Below, in pieces: positions 42,227-51,080 of a stretch of DNA of 64,000 bases (position 1 is the stretch's first letter; each line of letters starts with the position of its first letter). Location: NCBI RefSeq assembly GCF_000949455.1, contig NZ_JXXK01000018.1:1-64000 (forward strand). The letters are read 5' to 3'. The translations under genes were made by a program, and so were the position numbers. The notes under the pieces are model-generated. The model worked only from the letters and a program-made list of their open reading frames with translations. It did not search any database and was not told the origin of the DNA. Source of the DNA: Ruthenibacterium lactatiformans (GTDB lineage Bacteria > Bacillota > Clostridia > Oscillospirales > Ruminococcaceae).

Positions 42227-42533
42227 AAACCCGCCGCGTTCCAAAAGAGTGCGGCGGGCTGCAGCTTGTCGAAAAAGCTTCGCTTTTGCGCCAAGCTGCC
42301 TATGAACAGGGCCTGCGGCCCCGTTCGCCGTGCACGGCGCGGGGTTATTTTAAATGAAAAAAGGGGCGTCTACACGCTAAGAGCCGCGCTTTCAGCGCTG
42401 TTGCGCTCCGACACGCGCCTGCGGGCGCAGTCTCCACCCCTTTTTCAAGCTTTTTTCCCGGATATTTCTTTTACCTCTCCGACTTTTTCAGCAGTCTGAA
42501 ACCCGCCGCACTCCAAAAGAGTGCGGCGGGCTG
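42227..42533 (+). repeat. Structured repeat element, copy 2, flanked by duplicated terminator hairpins
   Basis: A 237-bp core (42262-42498) lies between two 35-bp terminator hairpins (42227-42261 and 42499-42533) that match at 33 positions. The core equals copy 1 (13573-13746) almost base for base over its first 100 bp and again at its end. The loop of the central AAAAGGGG/CCCCTTTTT hairpin holds about 70 extra bases. Flanking hairpins differ in sequence from those of copy 1, so they belong to the locus, not to the element. It fills the 440-bp gap between the DUF4180 gene and the coiled-coil gene. Confidence 0.85.
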
Positions 42534-42554
42534 TTTTCTATATAATAGACGCGC

Positions 42555-43625
42555 TTACGCTGCGGCGTTTGCCTGCGCCTCGGCCACGCGGCTGTCCGCG
42601 TCGGCCTGTGCCTGCGCAACGCGCTCGTCGGCTTCGGCCTGTACCTGTGCAACGCGTTCCTCCGCTTCCGCACGGGCTTGCTCCACGGCAGCTTCGGCTT
42701 CATCCAAGCGGGCCTGCCACTCGGCCTCCAGCGCCTCAAGCTCGGCGTCACGGGCAGCGCTGCTCTGTTCGCTCTGCCAGCCGGCAAGCTCTTCGGCGTC
42801 CATATAATATCCCGCGTCATCCACATAGATGCGTTCCGTCACGCACTGGGCCAGCTGCTCCGCCGTCATATCCGCCTGATAGGATCCCTCCACGGCCAGG
42901 CTGTACAGCGGTGTTTCTGTATCCCGGCTTTCCCGCATATACAGGCTGATATACGGGTCGCGCACGCCCGTGGCGCGCACGGCTTCAATGACAGGCCGGC
43001 ACGCGGCCACAAATTCCTCCCGGGTGGCCCACGTTCCTTTCAGCTCGGCGCTCACACCCACGTAATCGCCCGCCTTCAGATCCGCCGCGCCGGTCACGTC
43101 TTCCGGCGTGCGCAGCTCACCCAGGTGAACGTCATAGGTGACATTCACAATATCTCCGTTGCCCTTGAGCCGGGCGTAGGTCGCTTCGTACAGCTCCTGC
43201 TCCACCCGCTGCTCGGCGGCACTGCGCCCCGGCCCGGCATATTGCAGTGCCACAGGCACGCATGCCGCTCCCAGCGCTGTGACAATCAGCAGAAAACACA
43301 CGAACATGGAGAGAAAGTCATATTTCAGCCGCATGCCTTTGGCTGTGGACGCCGCGAAGATCACCTCGCAGCCCAGCGCCACCAGTACCAACGGCGACAG
43401 CTTGAACAGCAGAAGAAAATCCACATTGGGGAAGAACAGCCCCACGCACAGCGCCGCGCCTACCACTACCAGCGCAAGGCCCATGGTGAGCGTGCCCACC
43501 CGGCGCACCGGGCGCGCCGGCTCGTACACCGGCATTTCAGAGGGCGGGGTATCCAAAGCCGCCGGCTCCTGCGGTGAATCCGGAGCCTCCTGCACGGCGG
43601 AGACCCGGTTCTCGTTCTCAGCCAT
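42555..43625 (-). CDS. Membrane protein with a C-terminal repetitive coiled coil
   Basis: 356 aa. A Pro-rich cytoplasmic N-terminus is followed by two or three membrane segments (about 45-66, 72-90 and 103-125), an extracytoplasmic region of about 150 residues, and a charged helical tail. The tail holds three near-copies of an 11-residue unit (AEADERVAQAQ-like), a strong coiled-coil prediction. I do not recognise the family. It overlaps the preceding membrane-protein gene by 8 bp and is the last of a four-gene operon led by an ECF sigma factor. Confidence 0.7.
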   Translation of the reverse strand: MAENENRVSAVQEAPDSPQEPAALDTPPSEMPVYEPARPVRRVGTLTMGLALVVVGAALCVGLFFPNVDFLLLFKLSPLVLVALGCEVIFAASTAKGMRLKYDFLSMFVCFLLIVTALGAACVPVALQYAGPGRSAAEQRVEQELYEATYARLKGNGDIVNVTYDVHLGELRTPEDVTGAADLKAGDYVGVSAELKGTWATREEFVAACRPVIEAVRATGVRDPYISLYMRESRDTETPLYSLAVEGSYQADMTAEQLAQCVTERIYVDDAGYYMDAEELAGWQSEQSSAARDAELEALEAEWQARLDEAEAAVEQARAEAEERVAQVQAEADERVAQAQADADSRVAEAQANAAA

Positions 43626-44184
43626 TGCTTCCGTCCCCCTTGAACGCGGTGTAATCATCCCCGGATGCATCCTCGTGCCGGGAAGGCCCCTTTACCAGAT
43701 ACAGCCCCAGCAGGATAATGAGCACGGCGATCACAAGGGTTGGAATGCCGTCCATGATATTGCCCAGCCAGACCAGCCCATAGGTGCGGTACAGATCCCA
43801 CAGCAGAGGACGCAGAAATGTGTTGTACAGAATGTACGCCCCCAGAAAGATAAGCAGGCCGCCGAACAGGTTGTGACGCCTGGCCACAACATTTTTCCAG
43901 TTGGAACCGGCAATGCTCTCCACATCGAACAGATAGGCGTCCGGGTTTGCCGCCACCTGCTCGGGCGTCTGCGCGCGCAGATTGAAAGTATCGAAGAACG
44001 AGTAAGCCCAAATGATGGGCGCAAGGATGCCCAGGATGCCCATATTCAGCAGCGACGCCACAAAGATGAGGCCCCAGAAGGCAATCATCACGGACAGGCC
44101 GCGTTTCATATAACCAAGATACATCTCTCCCGCGCCGGGCAGGCAGGCGAAGCAGAATGTCAGAAATCCACTTTTTCTTTGCAT
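43618..44184 (-). CDS. TM2-like membrane protein
   Basis: 188 aa. The N-terminus (SGFLTFCFACLPGAGEMYLGYMKRGL) resembles the TM2 domain; two further membrane segments lie near residues 100-120 and 145-165, the last with a LiaF/LiaI-like look. GGGAGAG precedes the ATG at 44184. It lies between an anti-sigma factor and the coiled-coil protein, suggesting an envelope role. Function is unproven. Confidence 0.72.
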   Translation of the reverse strand: MQRKSGFLTFCFACLPGAGEMYLGYMKRGLSVMIAFWGLIFVASLLNMGILGILAPIIWAYSFFDTFNLRAQTPEQVAANPDAYLFDVESIAGSNWKNVVARRHNLFGGLLIFLGAYILYNTFLRPLLWDLYRTYGLVWLGNIMDGIPTLVIAVLIILLGLYLVKGPSRHEDASGDDYTAFKGDGSNG

Positions 44185-44203
44185 GATATGTCTCTCCCTT
44201 GTC

Positions 44204-44677
44204 TTATTTCGCATCTGCCGGGGCGGCGTCCGCGCGCGGCAGGATATTCGTGATTGCGGCGCTGATGGAGTCTCCCGCACTGCGGAAGAAATCATTCACG
44301 CGCGTTGCGGCGCTGATGGGCGCCGTGATCCGGGCCGGCTCCTGCTGGCGGATGGTGCGGTCCGGCACAAGGCTGTTGAATACGCCAGTACCCCACAGCA
44401 CCACCGCGAATGCCGCAACGGCGGCTACACGGGTATACCGGTTGAAAAACACCCGCACGGCCCTGCGCCGCACCCGCGCCAGCACCGTGGGCGTCAAGGG
44501 CGTTTCGGGAACGAGCAGCGTGTCGTCCGCAAGCAGCTCCGTGTAACGCACAAGGCAGCTGTCGCAGAAGCTCAAATGCTCCGAGGCTTCCAGCCGGCCC
44601 ATCTCATCCAGCGTGCCGTCCACAACGGCCCGCAGGCCCTCGTCCGTGAGATGGCCCTCTTTATTGAACAATTCCAT
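44204..44677 (-). CDS. Anti-sigma factor with zinc-binding motif
   Basis: 157 aa. The N-terminal H-x3-C-x2-C motif (SEHLSFCDSC) is the ZAS anti-sigma zinc site; one membrane segment lies near residues 82-100, followed by an extracytoplasmic tail. It should hold the ECF sigma factor encoded just upstream; the genes overlap by 17 bp. The signal is unknown. Confidence 0.85.
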   Translation of the reverse strand: MELFNKEGHLTDEGLRAVVDGTLDEMGRLEASEHLSFCDSCLVRYTELLADDTLLVPETPLTPTVLARVRRRAVRVFFNRYTRVAAVAAFAVVLWGTGVFNSLVPDRTIRQQEPARITAPISAATRVNDFFRSAGDSISAAITNILPRADAAPADAK

Positions 44678-45236
44678 GCCCGTTTCCCCTTTCTATGGCG
44701 TTCTGCAGCAATTGCTTGGCGCGGTAGATCTGCGTATGTACTGTTTTGGGCGGCCGCCGCAGCGCCGAGGCGATCTCGTCCACGCTTTTTTCCTCCAGGA
44801 AGAACAGTACGGCGACCTGGTGGTAAGGCTCTTTCAAGGCGAGGATGGTATCCCGGATGCGCGCCGCTTCATCTTTGGCAATGGTGATATCCTCGGGCGG
44901 CGGCATGGTATTCAGCACGTCTGCCACGGCAGGCATCTCGCCGTCCTCAGCCGCGGATACGCGCCGGTGGTAGGCGCTTTTCAAATAATCCTTGGCCTTG
45001 TTCGTGGCAATGCGGGCGAGCCAGGGCTTGTAACTGCCGGGCGGGCAGTCGTCGCGGTGGGTGTAGGCGGAAAGGAACGTCTCCTGGGCAAGATCCTCGG
45101 CCAGCTGGTGGTCTTTTGTGAACTGGTAGCAGATGGTGTACACCAGCCGTTCGTACTGCCGTACGAGCTGGGAAAATTCATCACTTGTCATATTCTGTGC
45201 GATCCGCTCCACCACCTTTGCCCGCCCTTGTTTCAT
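44661..45236 (-). CDS. ECF RNA polymerase sigma factor
   Basis: 191-aa sigma-70 family member with region 2 (YERLVYTICYQFTKDHQLAEDLAQETFL) and region 4 (LKEPYHQVAVLFFLEEKSVDEIASAL, PKTVHTQIYRAKQLL). It leads the operon sigma, anti-sigma, TM2-like protein, coiled-coil protein. An ECF-type autoregulated promoter was not clear upstream. GGGTG precedes the ATG. Confidence 0.92.
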   Translation of the reverse strand: MKQGRAKVVERIAQNMTSDEFSQLVRQYERLVYTICYQFTKDHQLAEDLAQETFLSAYTHRDDCPPGSYKPWLARIATNKAKDYLKSAYHRRVSAAEDGEMPAVADVLNTMPPPEDITIAKDEAARIRDTILALKEPYHQVAVLFFLEEKSVDEIASALRRPPKTVHTQIYRAKQLLQNAIERGNGHGIVQ

Positions 45237-45349
45237 CGCCCTACACCCATGAAACGCCGCCGGAAGATCATTTTCTTCAAGAAAAATAAAGTTTTTGATA
45301 CTTTTCCAGAAATTGCCCTGTTGCCGCTTGTCCGGAAGGGCCGAAAATC

Positions 45350-45382
45350 AAAAAAACCTGCGGGGGGAAATCCCCCCGCAGG
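45350..45382 (-). terminator. Terminator of the small multi-drug export protein gene
   Basis: CCTGCGGGGGG (45357-45367) pairs with CCCCCCGCAGG (45372-45382), followed on the minus strand by a run of seven T. Confidence 0.92.
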
Positions 45383-45398
45383 GTGCTGCGTAACAGGT

Positions 45399-45890
45399 TC
45401 ACGCAAAAATCATGCCAAGAGCGCCCAGCAGGCCAGCCGAGGCCGCGCCCATGATGAGGCCGGCCGTCATGACGCCGCACAGCACCGCCAGCACGCTGGG
45501 CCAAAACTTGAGGTCCAACAGCGTCGCCGCCAGGCAGCCCGTCCATGCGCCGGTGCCCGGCAGCGGGATGGCCACAAACAGGAACAGCGCCCAGTAAATT
45601 CCGCGCCCGGCCTTCGCCTGCATCTTTTCGCCGGCTTTGACGCCCTTGTCGTAAATTTTCATAAAAAAACGGCCCAGCCCGCCGGGCAGCTTGGTACACC
45701 ACAGCAGAACCGCCTTGGCAAACAGCAGGATGACGGGGACAGGCAGCATATTGCCGATGACCGAAACAATATAGGTGGGAATCACCGGCAGGCCCATGGC
45801 AAGCCCCGCCGGGACCGCACCGCGCAGCTCAACGATGGGCACCATGGAAATGAAAAAGATCCAAAAATATTCTTTTACCAGTGCAAGCAT
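45399..45890 (-). CDS. Small multi-drug export family membrane protein
   Basis: 163 aa with four or five membrane segments. MVPIVELRGAVPAGLAMG and the VAIPLPGTGAWTG loop are signatures of the Sm_multidrug_ex family (COG2426). Despite the family name, its transport function is poorly established. AGGAGC precedes the ATG at 45890; it is monocistronic. Confidence 0.88.
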   Translation of the reverse strand: MLALVKEYFWIFFISMVPIVELRGAVPAGLAMGLPVIPTYIVSVIGNMLPVPVILLFAKAVLLWCTKLPGGLGRFFMKIYDKGVKAGEKMQAKAGRGIYWALFLFVAIPLPGTGAWTGCLAATLLDLKFWPSVLAVLCGVMTAGLIMGAASAGLLGALGMIFA

Positions 45891-45976
45891 CCGTTTGCTC
45901 CTTTTGCTTTTTTCAAATTTTCCGCCCTGCTGTTTCAGGGCGTTCTCTCGGCGCGGCAGGGCCGTGCACAGGCATT

Positions 45977-46005
45977 ATCATACCGTATCCGGCGTTATTT
46001 TGCAA
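45977..46005 (-). promoter_or_regulatory. Promoter of the small multi-drug export gene
   Basis: On the minus strand TTGCAA (46005-46000), 17-bp spacer, TATGAT (45982-45977). Confidence 0.6.
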
Positions 46006-46033
46006 GTTCCCGCTGTTTTCGCCGCGCATATTG

Positions 46034-46042
46034 TGTTATACT
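46034..46042 (+). promoter_or_regulatory. Extended -10 promoter of the DUF2207 gene
   Basis: TGT followed by TATACT (46037-46042), 56 bp before the ATG. Confidence 0.45.
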
Positions 46043-46097
46043 GTTGGCAGTATTGGCTTTGCCGTACCGGGCAAACCAAAAAAGCGGAGGAAAGCAC

Positions 46098-48029
46098 ATG
46101 AAGAAACTCATCTGCCTGCTGGCCGCGGCGGCGCTGCTTGTATGCTGCGCTCTGCCCGCATTTGCCGAAGCTTCCGGCGTTTCCCGCGCGGATTATACCA
46201 TTACCGCATACAGCGTGGACGCCACCCTGCACGAAAACAACACCGTTACCCAGACCGAGCGCATCACCGTTGATTTCGCCGTACCCTCCCGGGGTATTTA
46301 CCGCGTGCTGCCCGTCGCCCTGTGGGTGGAAAAGGACACCGCGGACGGCCCGCAGGAGATGGCCTACCGCGCCAGGGTGCGGGACCTTGCCGTGACGGGC
46401 GAGGGCCAGACGGCCGGCGCGCCCGTGGAGACCGATACCGAAGACGGCTTTTACAGCATCCGCATCGGCGATGAGGACACATGGCTCACAGGCGTGCAGA
46501 CCTATGAGCTGACATTCACCTACGACATCGGAGACGACCGCGTAGCCGCCTACGACGAGCTGTTTTATTCCTTAAACGGCGGCCGGTGGGACGCGCCCAT
46601 AGAGGACTTCCGTTTTTCGTTCACCTTTGAAAAACCGCTGACGCAGGAACAGAAGGGCGCGCTGGCGCTGTACAGCGGCTCCTACGGCGGCAAAGGCAAT
46701 GAAGCGGGCGTTTCCGGCGCATGGGACGGAAACACATTCTCCGGCGCGGCGGGGCGCACGCTGTACCCGGGCGAGGCCGTTACGCTGTACGCACGCCTGC
46801 CCGAGGGCTACTTCACCGGCGAGCGCATGGCCCCGGTATGGGTGTTTTGGGCTTTTGCGGGCGCAGGCGCGCTGCTGGCCGCGTACACGCTGCTGCGGGC
46901 GCTGTCGGCCCGGCGCAGAGCGCCGGTGGTCACGCCCGAGTGTACGCCGCCGGACGGCGTGTCCAGCGCCGAGGTGGGCTATATCATCGACAATTCGGCG
47001 GATGACCGGGACATCCTCTCGCTGATTCTCTGGTTCGCCTCCAAGGGCTATCTCGCCGTAGAGGGCTGGGAGGAGGACCTGCGGCTGGTACGGAAAAAAG
47101 GCCTGCCCGCGGGCAGCCCGGAGTACCAGACCGTCTTTTTTGACGCGCTTTTCCCGGCGGGACGCACCGTGTGCCAGCTGCACAGCCTGGAGCCCGCCTT
47201 CTATGAGGCGCTGCAGAAAGCGAAGCTGAGCCTGTCGGCCCACTTTACGGGTGAACGGGCATTGTACAGGCCCGGCAGCGCCGGACGTGCGCTGGCGCTG
47301 GGCGCCGGCTGCGCCGTACTGTGGGGCGCAGCCGGCCTTTCCTGCGGCGCGTTTATCACAGGTGCCAGCGTAGGGCTGGGCCTGCTCTCGGGGGTATTGC
47401 TCCTGCTGTTCGGCCTGCTGCTGTATGCGGCGGCGGAGCGCTGGCAGTTCTCCGGCCGGGGGGCGCGCATCGGCTGGGGAACCGGCGTGGGCCTGTGCGC
47501 CGCCGCGTCGGCGGGGCTTGCCTACGGCGCGGCCCTGTATGCGCTGACGCCGCTGTGGGCGGTGCTGGGAAGCTATCTGCTGGCCCTGCTGGCGTGCCTT
47601 GCCGCGCCGCGCATCGCCCAGCCCACAGAGTACCGCCTGGAAATGGCCGGCCGCCTGCTGGGCCTGCGGAAATTCATTGAGGAATCCGAGCTGCCGCGCA
47701 TCCGTGCGCTGGCCGCGGAAAACCCCGAATATTTTTACGACGTCCTTCCCTACGCCTCGGTGTTTGGGCTGGAGGAGGAATGGGCCGGGCGCTTTGATGG
47801 GATGGCCGTGCCTCCGCCCGTGTGGTACGGCTGCAGCGACATGACCGTGTGGAATGTGATCTGGTTCAGCCATATGATGCACCACAGCGTAGACCATTCC
47901 ATGACGCAGCTGCAGCAAACCGTCGCCCAGCAGAGCGGCGGCTCCAGCGGTGGCGGCGGCAGCTTCGGTGGGAGCGGCGGCGGTTTTTCCGGCGGCGGCT
48001 TCGGCGGCGGTGGCGGCGGGCGCTGGTGA
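46098..48029 (+). CDS. DUF2207 membrane protein
   Basis: 643 aa. A signal peptide (residues 1-25, cleavage after AFA) precedes a beta-rich DUF2207 domain outside the membrane (YTITAYSVDATLHENNTVTQ, then the FxYSLNGGRWDAPI region). A membrane segment lies near 245-265, then a cytoplasmic winged-helix-like region (DDRDILSLILWFASKGYLAVE), more membrane segments (395-500) and a Gly/Ser-rich tail ending GGGGGGRW. Function is unknown in this widespread family. GGAGG precedes the ATG. Confidence 0.88.
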   Translation: MKKLICLLAAAALLVCCALPAFAEASGVSRADYTITAYSVDATLHENNTVTQTERITVDFAVPSRGIYRVLPVALWVEKDTADGPQEMAYRARVRDLAVTGEGQTAGAPVETDTEDGFYSIRIGDEDTWLTGVQTYELTFTYDIGDDRVAAYDELFYSLNGGRWDAPIEDFRFSFTFEKPLTQEQKGALALYSGSYGGKGNEAGVSGAWDGNTFSGAAGRTLYPGEAVTLYARLPEGYFTGERMAPVWVFWAFAGAGALLAAYTLLRALSARRRAPVVTPECTPPDGVSSAEVGYIIDNSADDRDILSLILWFASKGYLAVEGWEEDLRLVRKKGLPAGSPEYQTVFFDALFPAGRTVCQLHSLEPAFYEALQKAKLSLSAHFTGERALYRPGSAGRALALGAGCAVLWGAAGLSCGAFITGASVGLGLLSGVLLLLFGLLLYAAAERWQFSGRGARIGWGTGVGLCAAASAGLAYGAALYALTPLWAVLGSYLLALLACLAAPRIAQPTEYRLEMAGRLLGLRKFIEESELPRIRALAAENPEYFYDVLPYASVFGLEEEWAGRFDGMAVPPPVWYGCSDMTVWNVIWFSHMMHHSVDHSMTQLQQTVAQQSGGSSGGGGSFGGSGGGFSGGGFGGGGGGRW

Positions 48030-48111
48030 GCCCGCTTCCAAAATGGCCGTACAGGCTATTTTTCAGGCCATGCGGGCCGTCCGGATAAGCTTTTATTGTG
48101 AAGCAAGAAAC

Positions 48112-48152
48112 AGCCCCGCGGCGTTGTGTGCACAACGCCGCGGGGCTTTCGT
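48112..48152. terminator. Bidirectional terminator between the DUF2207 gene and vanT
   Basis: A 17-bp stem (48112-48128 with 48131-48147) with TTTCGTTTTC on the plus strand and a T-rich tail on the minus strand. Confidence 0.9.
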
Positions 48153-48156
48153 TTTC

Positions 48157-50331
48157 TCAGCGCAGATAAACGCGGGGCACGCGGGGACCGATGCGGCACA
48201 AAAGCTCGTTGGCGATGGTGCCCGCCGCCTCGGCCGCTTCCTCGGCGGTGATGCGCTCCGGGCCGTCCGCGCCGATGAGCGTTGCCACATCCCCCACCGC
48301 CGCGCCTGTGTCCGTTGCATCCACCAGAAGCTGGTCCATACACACCCGGCCCACAACGGGCGCGCGCCTGCCGTGCAGCAGCACATGGCCGCGCCCTTCT
48401 CCCGCCGCGCGCGGCCAGCCGTCCGCGTAGCCGATGGCCACTACCGCCAGCCGGGTGGAGCGCCGTGCCCGGAACGCAAGGCCATAGCCCGCGCCTTCGC
48501 CGGGCGGCACGCGGCGCACACTGACGACTCGCGCCCGCAGCGCCAGCGCCGGAGCCAGCACCGGGTGCAGCCGCGCCGCGCAGCCCGCCGTACTGAGCGC
48601 GCCGTAAAGTGCGATGCCCGGCCTGGCATATCCGCAGTCAGGCTGCGGCTGGTTCAGGATGCCGCAGCTCGCCTGCGCGTGCAGCGGCGGCAGCGTATAC
48701 CCCGCGCCCCGCAGCTTCCGCGCCAGCGCTTCAAACGCATCCAGCTGCGTGCGGGTAAAGGCCGCGTCCTCCGGCGCAGGGCTGTCCGCCACTGCCAGAT
48801 GTGTGAACAGCCCCCGCACCTCCAGCCCCGGCAGACGCAGCATCTCGGCCACCGCCGGAGCCGCGCCCGCATCCGTGCCCAGGCGATGCATGCCCGTGTC
48901 CACCGCAATGTGCACGGGCAGCGGCCTGCGGCCTGCGGCACGGGCCAGCGCACGGGCGTGGGCCGGGTCCGTCACCGTCTGGCACAGCCTCCAGCGCCGC
49001 AGCTCCCGTATACGGGCCGCATCTGCATAGCCCAATACCAATATTTCACCGGTGATGCCGCACCGGCGCAGCTGCGCGCCCTCCTCCGGCGTCGCCACTG
49101 CAAAGGCCCGCACACCGGCCTGCCACAGCCGGCCCGCCACGGCGGGCGCGCCGTGGCCGTAAGCGTCCGCTTTTACCACGGCCATCAACCGGCAGCCCGC
49201 TGGCATGCAGCCCTGCAGCGCGCCCGCATTGCGCGCAACCGCCTCCAGGTCTACCTCGGCCCAGGCACGCGCTCTGCGCAAGTCCGGCTTCGGTGCTGTT
49301 CCGGAACGGCCGTCCCACCTGCGCCGCTGGCTCAAACGCGCCAGCAGCCATGCCGCCGCGCAGGACGCGGCGGCTACCGCCGCAAAATGGGCCAGGCTGT
49401 TTTCCACCAGCCATTCCCGGGCATGCAGCACTCTGGCCGCACCCCGCACGCCCACGATGGCCATGGGATGCAGCACATAGACGAGCATGGAAAATTCCCG
49501 CAGGAACGGCGCGTCCCCGCCCCGGGGGACCAGCAGGCACAGGAACAGGAAGCAGGCGCAGGGCACAAGCGCCAGGTACATGCTGTCGTGCCGGGGCCAG
49601 CCCAGCGCCCGCAGACCAAAGGCCTCGGCAAACAGGAGCGCCAGCGAACAGCCCAGCCCCGCAAGGCACGCCCGCGGTCGTCGGCGGGCGGGAAAACCTG
49701 CCAGAAGCGCGCCCAGCATCAAAAACGCCGGCGCAAAGAACAGGCCGTTGCGCGTGTAGTCCATCACGCCGAACAGCGCATCATAGCCCTCTTTCAGCGC
49801 GGGCAGCTGTTTTGCAAGGCCATACCAGCTGTCTCCCAAAAGCCCCGCCAGATACAGCGCGCCGCACACGCCCGCCGCCGCGCCGGGGCGCAGGAAGCGC
49901 AGCAGCCCGCACACCACCAGCACTCCCAGCAGCGCGGCGGGCAGGTACCACAGGTGATAAAACGTGCCGTCCAGCACAGCGTCCCGCACAAGCTCCCCCA
50001 GCACGTTTTCCACAGGGAAATTCCCCGCATACAGCGTCACGGGCAGGTACAGCACGGTGCAGGCCGCATACAGAACGCCCGTCTTTTTCAAAAAGCGGCG
50101 CACGCCGGGCGAAAGCGTCCGGGGCCGCAGGCCGGGGCGCACAAGCTCCCCCAGCAGAAAAAATCCGGTTGCCGTGAAAAAGAACGGCACGGCCAGCCGC
50201 GCCAGCGTTTTCAGCGCAAAATCCGCCGCTGCGGAAAAAGACGCCAGCGGAGCGGTATGGATGCACACCACCAGCAGCGCGGCCGCCACGCGGAAGCGGT
50301 CCACGGCCGGATATCCCCGCCGCGCCGTCAT
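48157..50331 (-). CDS. vanT: Membrane-bound serine/alanine racemase, VanT type
   Basis: Makes D-serine for peptidoglycan precursors ending D-Ala-D-Ser. 724 aa, close to known VanT proteins (about 700). Residues 1-340 are an acyltransferase-3-like membrane domain with about ten segments; from about 355 an alanine-racemase domain follows, with PLP lysine Lys387 in VVKADAYGHG and a tyrosine in EGAGYGLAF. The fusion itself is the VanT hallmark. The ATG at 50331 overlaps the vanXY stop (ATGA). Last gene of vanG-vanXY-vanT. Confidence 0.93.
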   Translation of the reverse strand: MTARRGYPAVDRFRVAAALLVVCIHTAPLASFSAAADFALKTLARLAVPFFFTATGFFLLGELVRPGLRPRTLSPGVRRFLKKTGVLYAACTVLYLPVTLYAGNFPVENVLGELVRDAVLDGTFYHLWYLPAALLGVLVVCGLLRFLRPGAAAGVCGALYLAGLLGDSWYGLAKQLPALKEGYDALFGVMDYTRNGLFFAPAFLMLGALLAGFPARRRPRACLAGLGCSLALLFAEAFGLRALGWPRHDSMYLALVPCACFLFLCLLVPRGGDAPFLREFSMLVYVLHPMAIVGVRGAARVLHAREWLVENSLAHFAAVAAASCAAAWLLARLSQRRRWDGRSGTAPKPDLRRARAWAEVDLEAVARNAGALQGCMPAGCRLMAVVKADAYGHGAPAVAGRLWQAGVRAFAVATPEEGAQLRRCGITGEILVLGYADAARIRELRRWRLCQTVTDPAHARALARAAGRRPLPVHIAVDTGMHRLGTDAGAAPAVAEMLRLPGLEVRGLFTHLAVADSPAPEDAAFTRTQLDAFEALARKLRGAGYTLPPLHAQASCGILNQPQPDCGYARPGIALYGALSTAGCAARLHPVLAPALALRARVVSVRRVPPGEGAGYGLAFRARRSTRLAVVAIGYADGWPRAAGEGRGHVLLHGRRAPVVGRVCMDQLLVDATDTGAAVGDVATLIGADGPERITAEEAAEAAGTIANELLCRIGPRVPRVYLR

Positions 50332-51080
50332 ACCGTGCCCCACACGGTGACGACAAGGCCGCCGCAGTTGTCTGCGGACGCCTGCCACACACGGTCCCGC
50401 GGCGCGTCGAACCGCGCGCCCTCCGGCCCCAGCGGCACACGAAAGATGTCAAAGCCGCGTCCCCCGGCCTCCGCGTGCAGCGGCTGTTCGGGCGTGTATG
50501 CCCCCAAGGCTCCGATGTATTCTTCCAGCGTCACGCCGCGCTGTGCCATCAGCCCGGCGTGGGGCCAGCCAACATAGCGAAAATGCCATGGTTCATGGCC
50601 GATGCCGGTGACGGCCTGCGCGCCTTTGGGATACCGTTCGATGAAGCCGTAGCGCGCCGCCGCGCGGCGGAAGGCCGCGCAGACTCCTGTATCGGGAAAT
50701 GCGGGACGGATGAAGTCGATCACCTCCCGCGCCTCGCCCACATCAATGGCAAGGCCTGTTTCATGCTCGCTGCAGCCGGGCAGCGCCACATATTTCTGTG
50801 TGAATTCAAGGCCGTTGTCCCGCACGGAATCCGCATACAGCGCCTGCTGCTCGGCGTGGCTGCGCCAGCCGCTGACGGGCACGATGCGCCCCGCCGCGCG
50901 GATGCCGTCCAGCAGCGCTGCCAGCATGACCGCCGCCTGCCGCGCCAGCAGCACGCCGGGCGCGTCCGGCATGGCGGGGACCAACGCTTCGGGCGCGGGC
51001 CGTGCCTGCAGGGGATGTGCGGGGTTCACCAGCGCCAGCGTGCCCGCCAGCGCCTGCTCCCGGGTCACTGTCTGCATCAT
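50328..51080 (-). CDS. vanXY: D,D-dipeptidase/D,D-carboxypeptidase, VanXY type
   Basis: Zinc peptidase that removes D-Ala-D-Ala ends so that D-Ala-D-Ser precursors dominate. 250 aa, the size of VanXY proteins. Zinc ligands His106 and Asp113 lie in SEHETGLAIDV, and Glu163/His166 in GHEPWHFRYVG. No signal peptide is visible, as in cytoplasmic VanXY. The ATG overlaps the vanG stop. Whether it acts on dipeptides, pentapeptides or both needs biochemistry. Confidence 0.9.
   Translation of the reverse strand: MMQTVTREQALAGTLALVNPAHPLQARPAPEALVPAMPDAPGVLLARQAAVMLAALLDGIRAAGRIVPVSGWRSHAEQQALYADSVRDNGLEFTQKYVALPGCSEHETGLAIDVGEAREVIDFIRPAFPDTGVCAAFRRAAARYGFIERYPKGAQAVTGIGHEPWHFRYVGWPHAGLMAQRGVTLEEYIGALGAYTPEQPLHAEAGGRGFDIFRVPLGPEGARFDAPRDRVWQASADNCGGLVVTVWGTV

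Noticed and set aside
42227..42533. CRISPR-like or tandem-repeat array
   Set aside because: There are only two flanking repeats, and they are terminator hairpins. No regular spacer series exists.
44613..46097. 495-codon extension ahead of the DUF2207 start, and long frames opposite the ECF sigma operon
   Set aside because: The DUF2207 protein starts at 46098 with GGAGG and a signal peptide. The extension is antisense to the sigma factor and the small multi-drug export gene.
46572..48041. 489-codon minus-strand frame opposite the DUF2207 gene
   Set aside because: Low-complexity Gln/Arg/Ala text typical of a high-GC shadow frame, without an RBS or similarity.
48157..50331. Two separate genes, an acyltransferase and an alanine racemase
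   Set aside because: One continuous frame encodes both domains with no internal stop or RBS, and this fusion is the known VanT architecture.
47950..50577. 875-codon plus-strand frame opposite vanT
   Set aside because: VanT on the other strand has complete racemase and membrane domains. The plus frame is Arg/Pro/Gln-rich with no recognisable domain.
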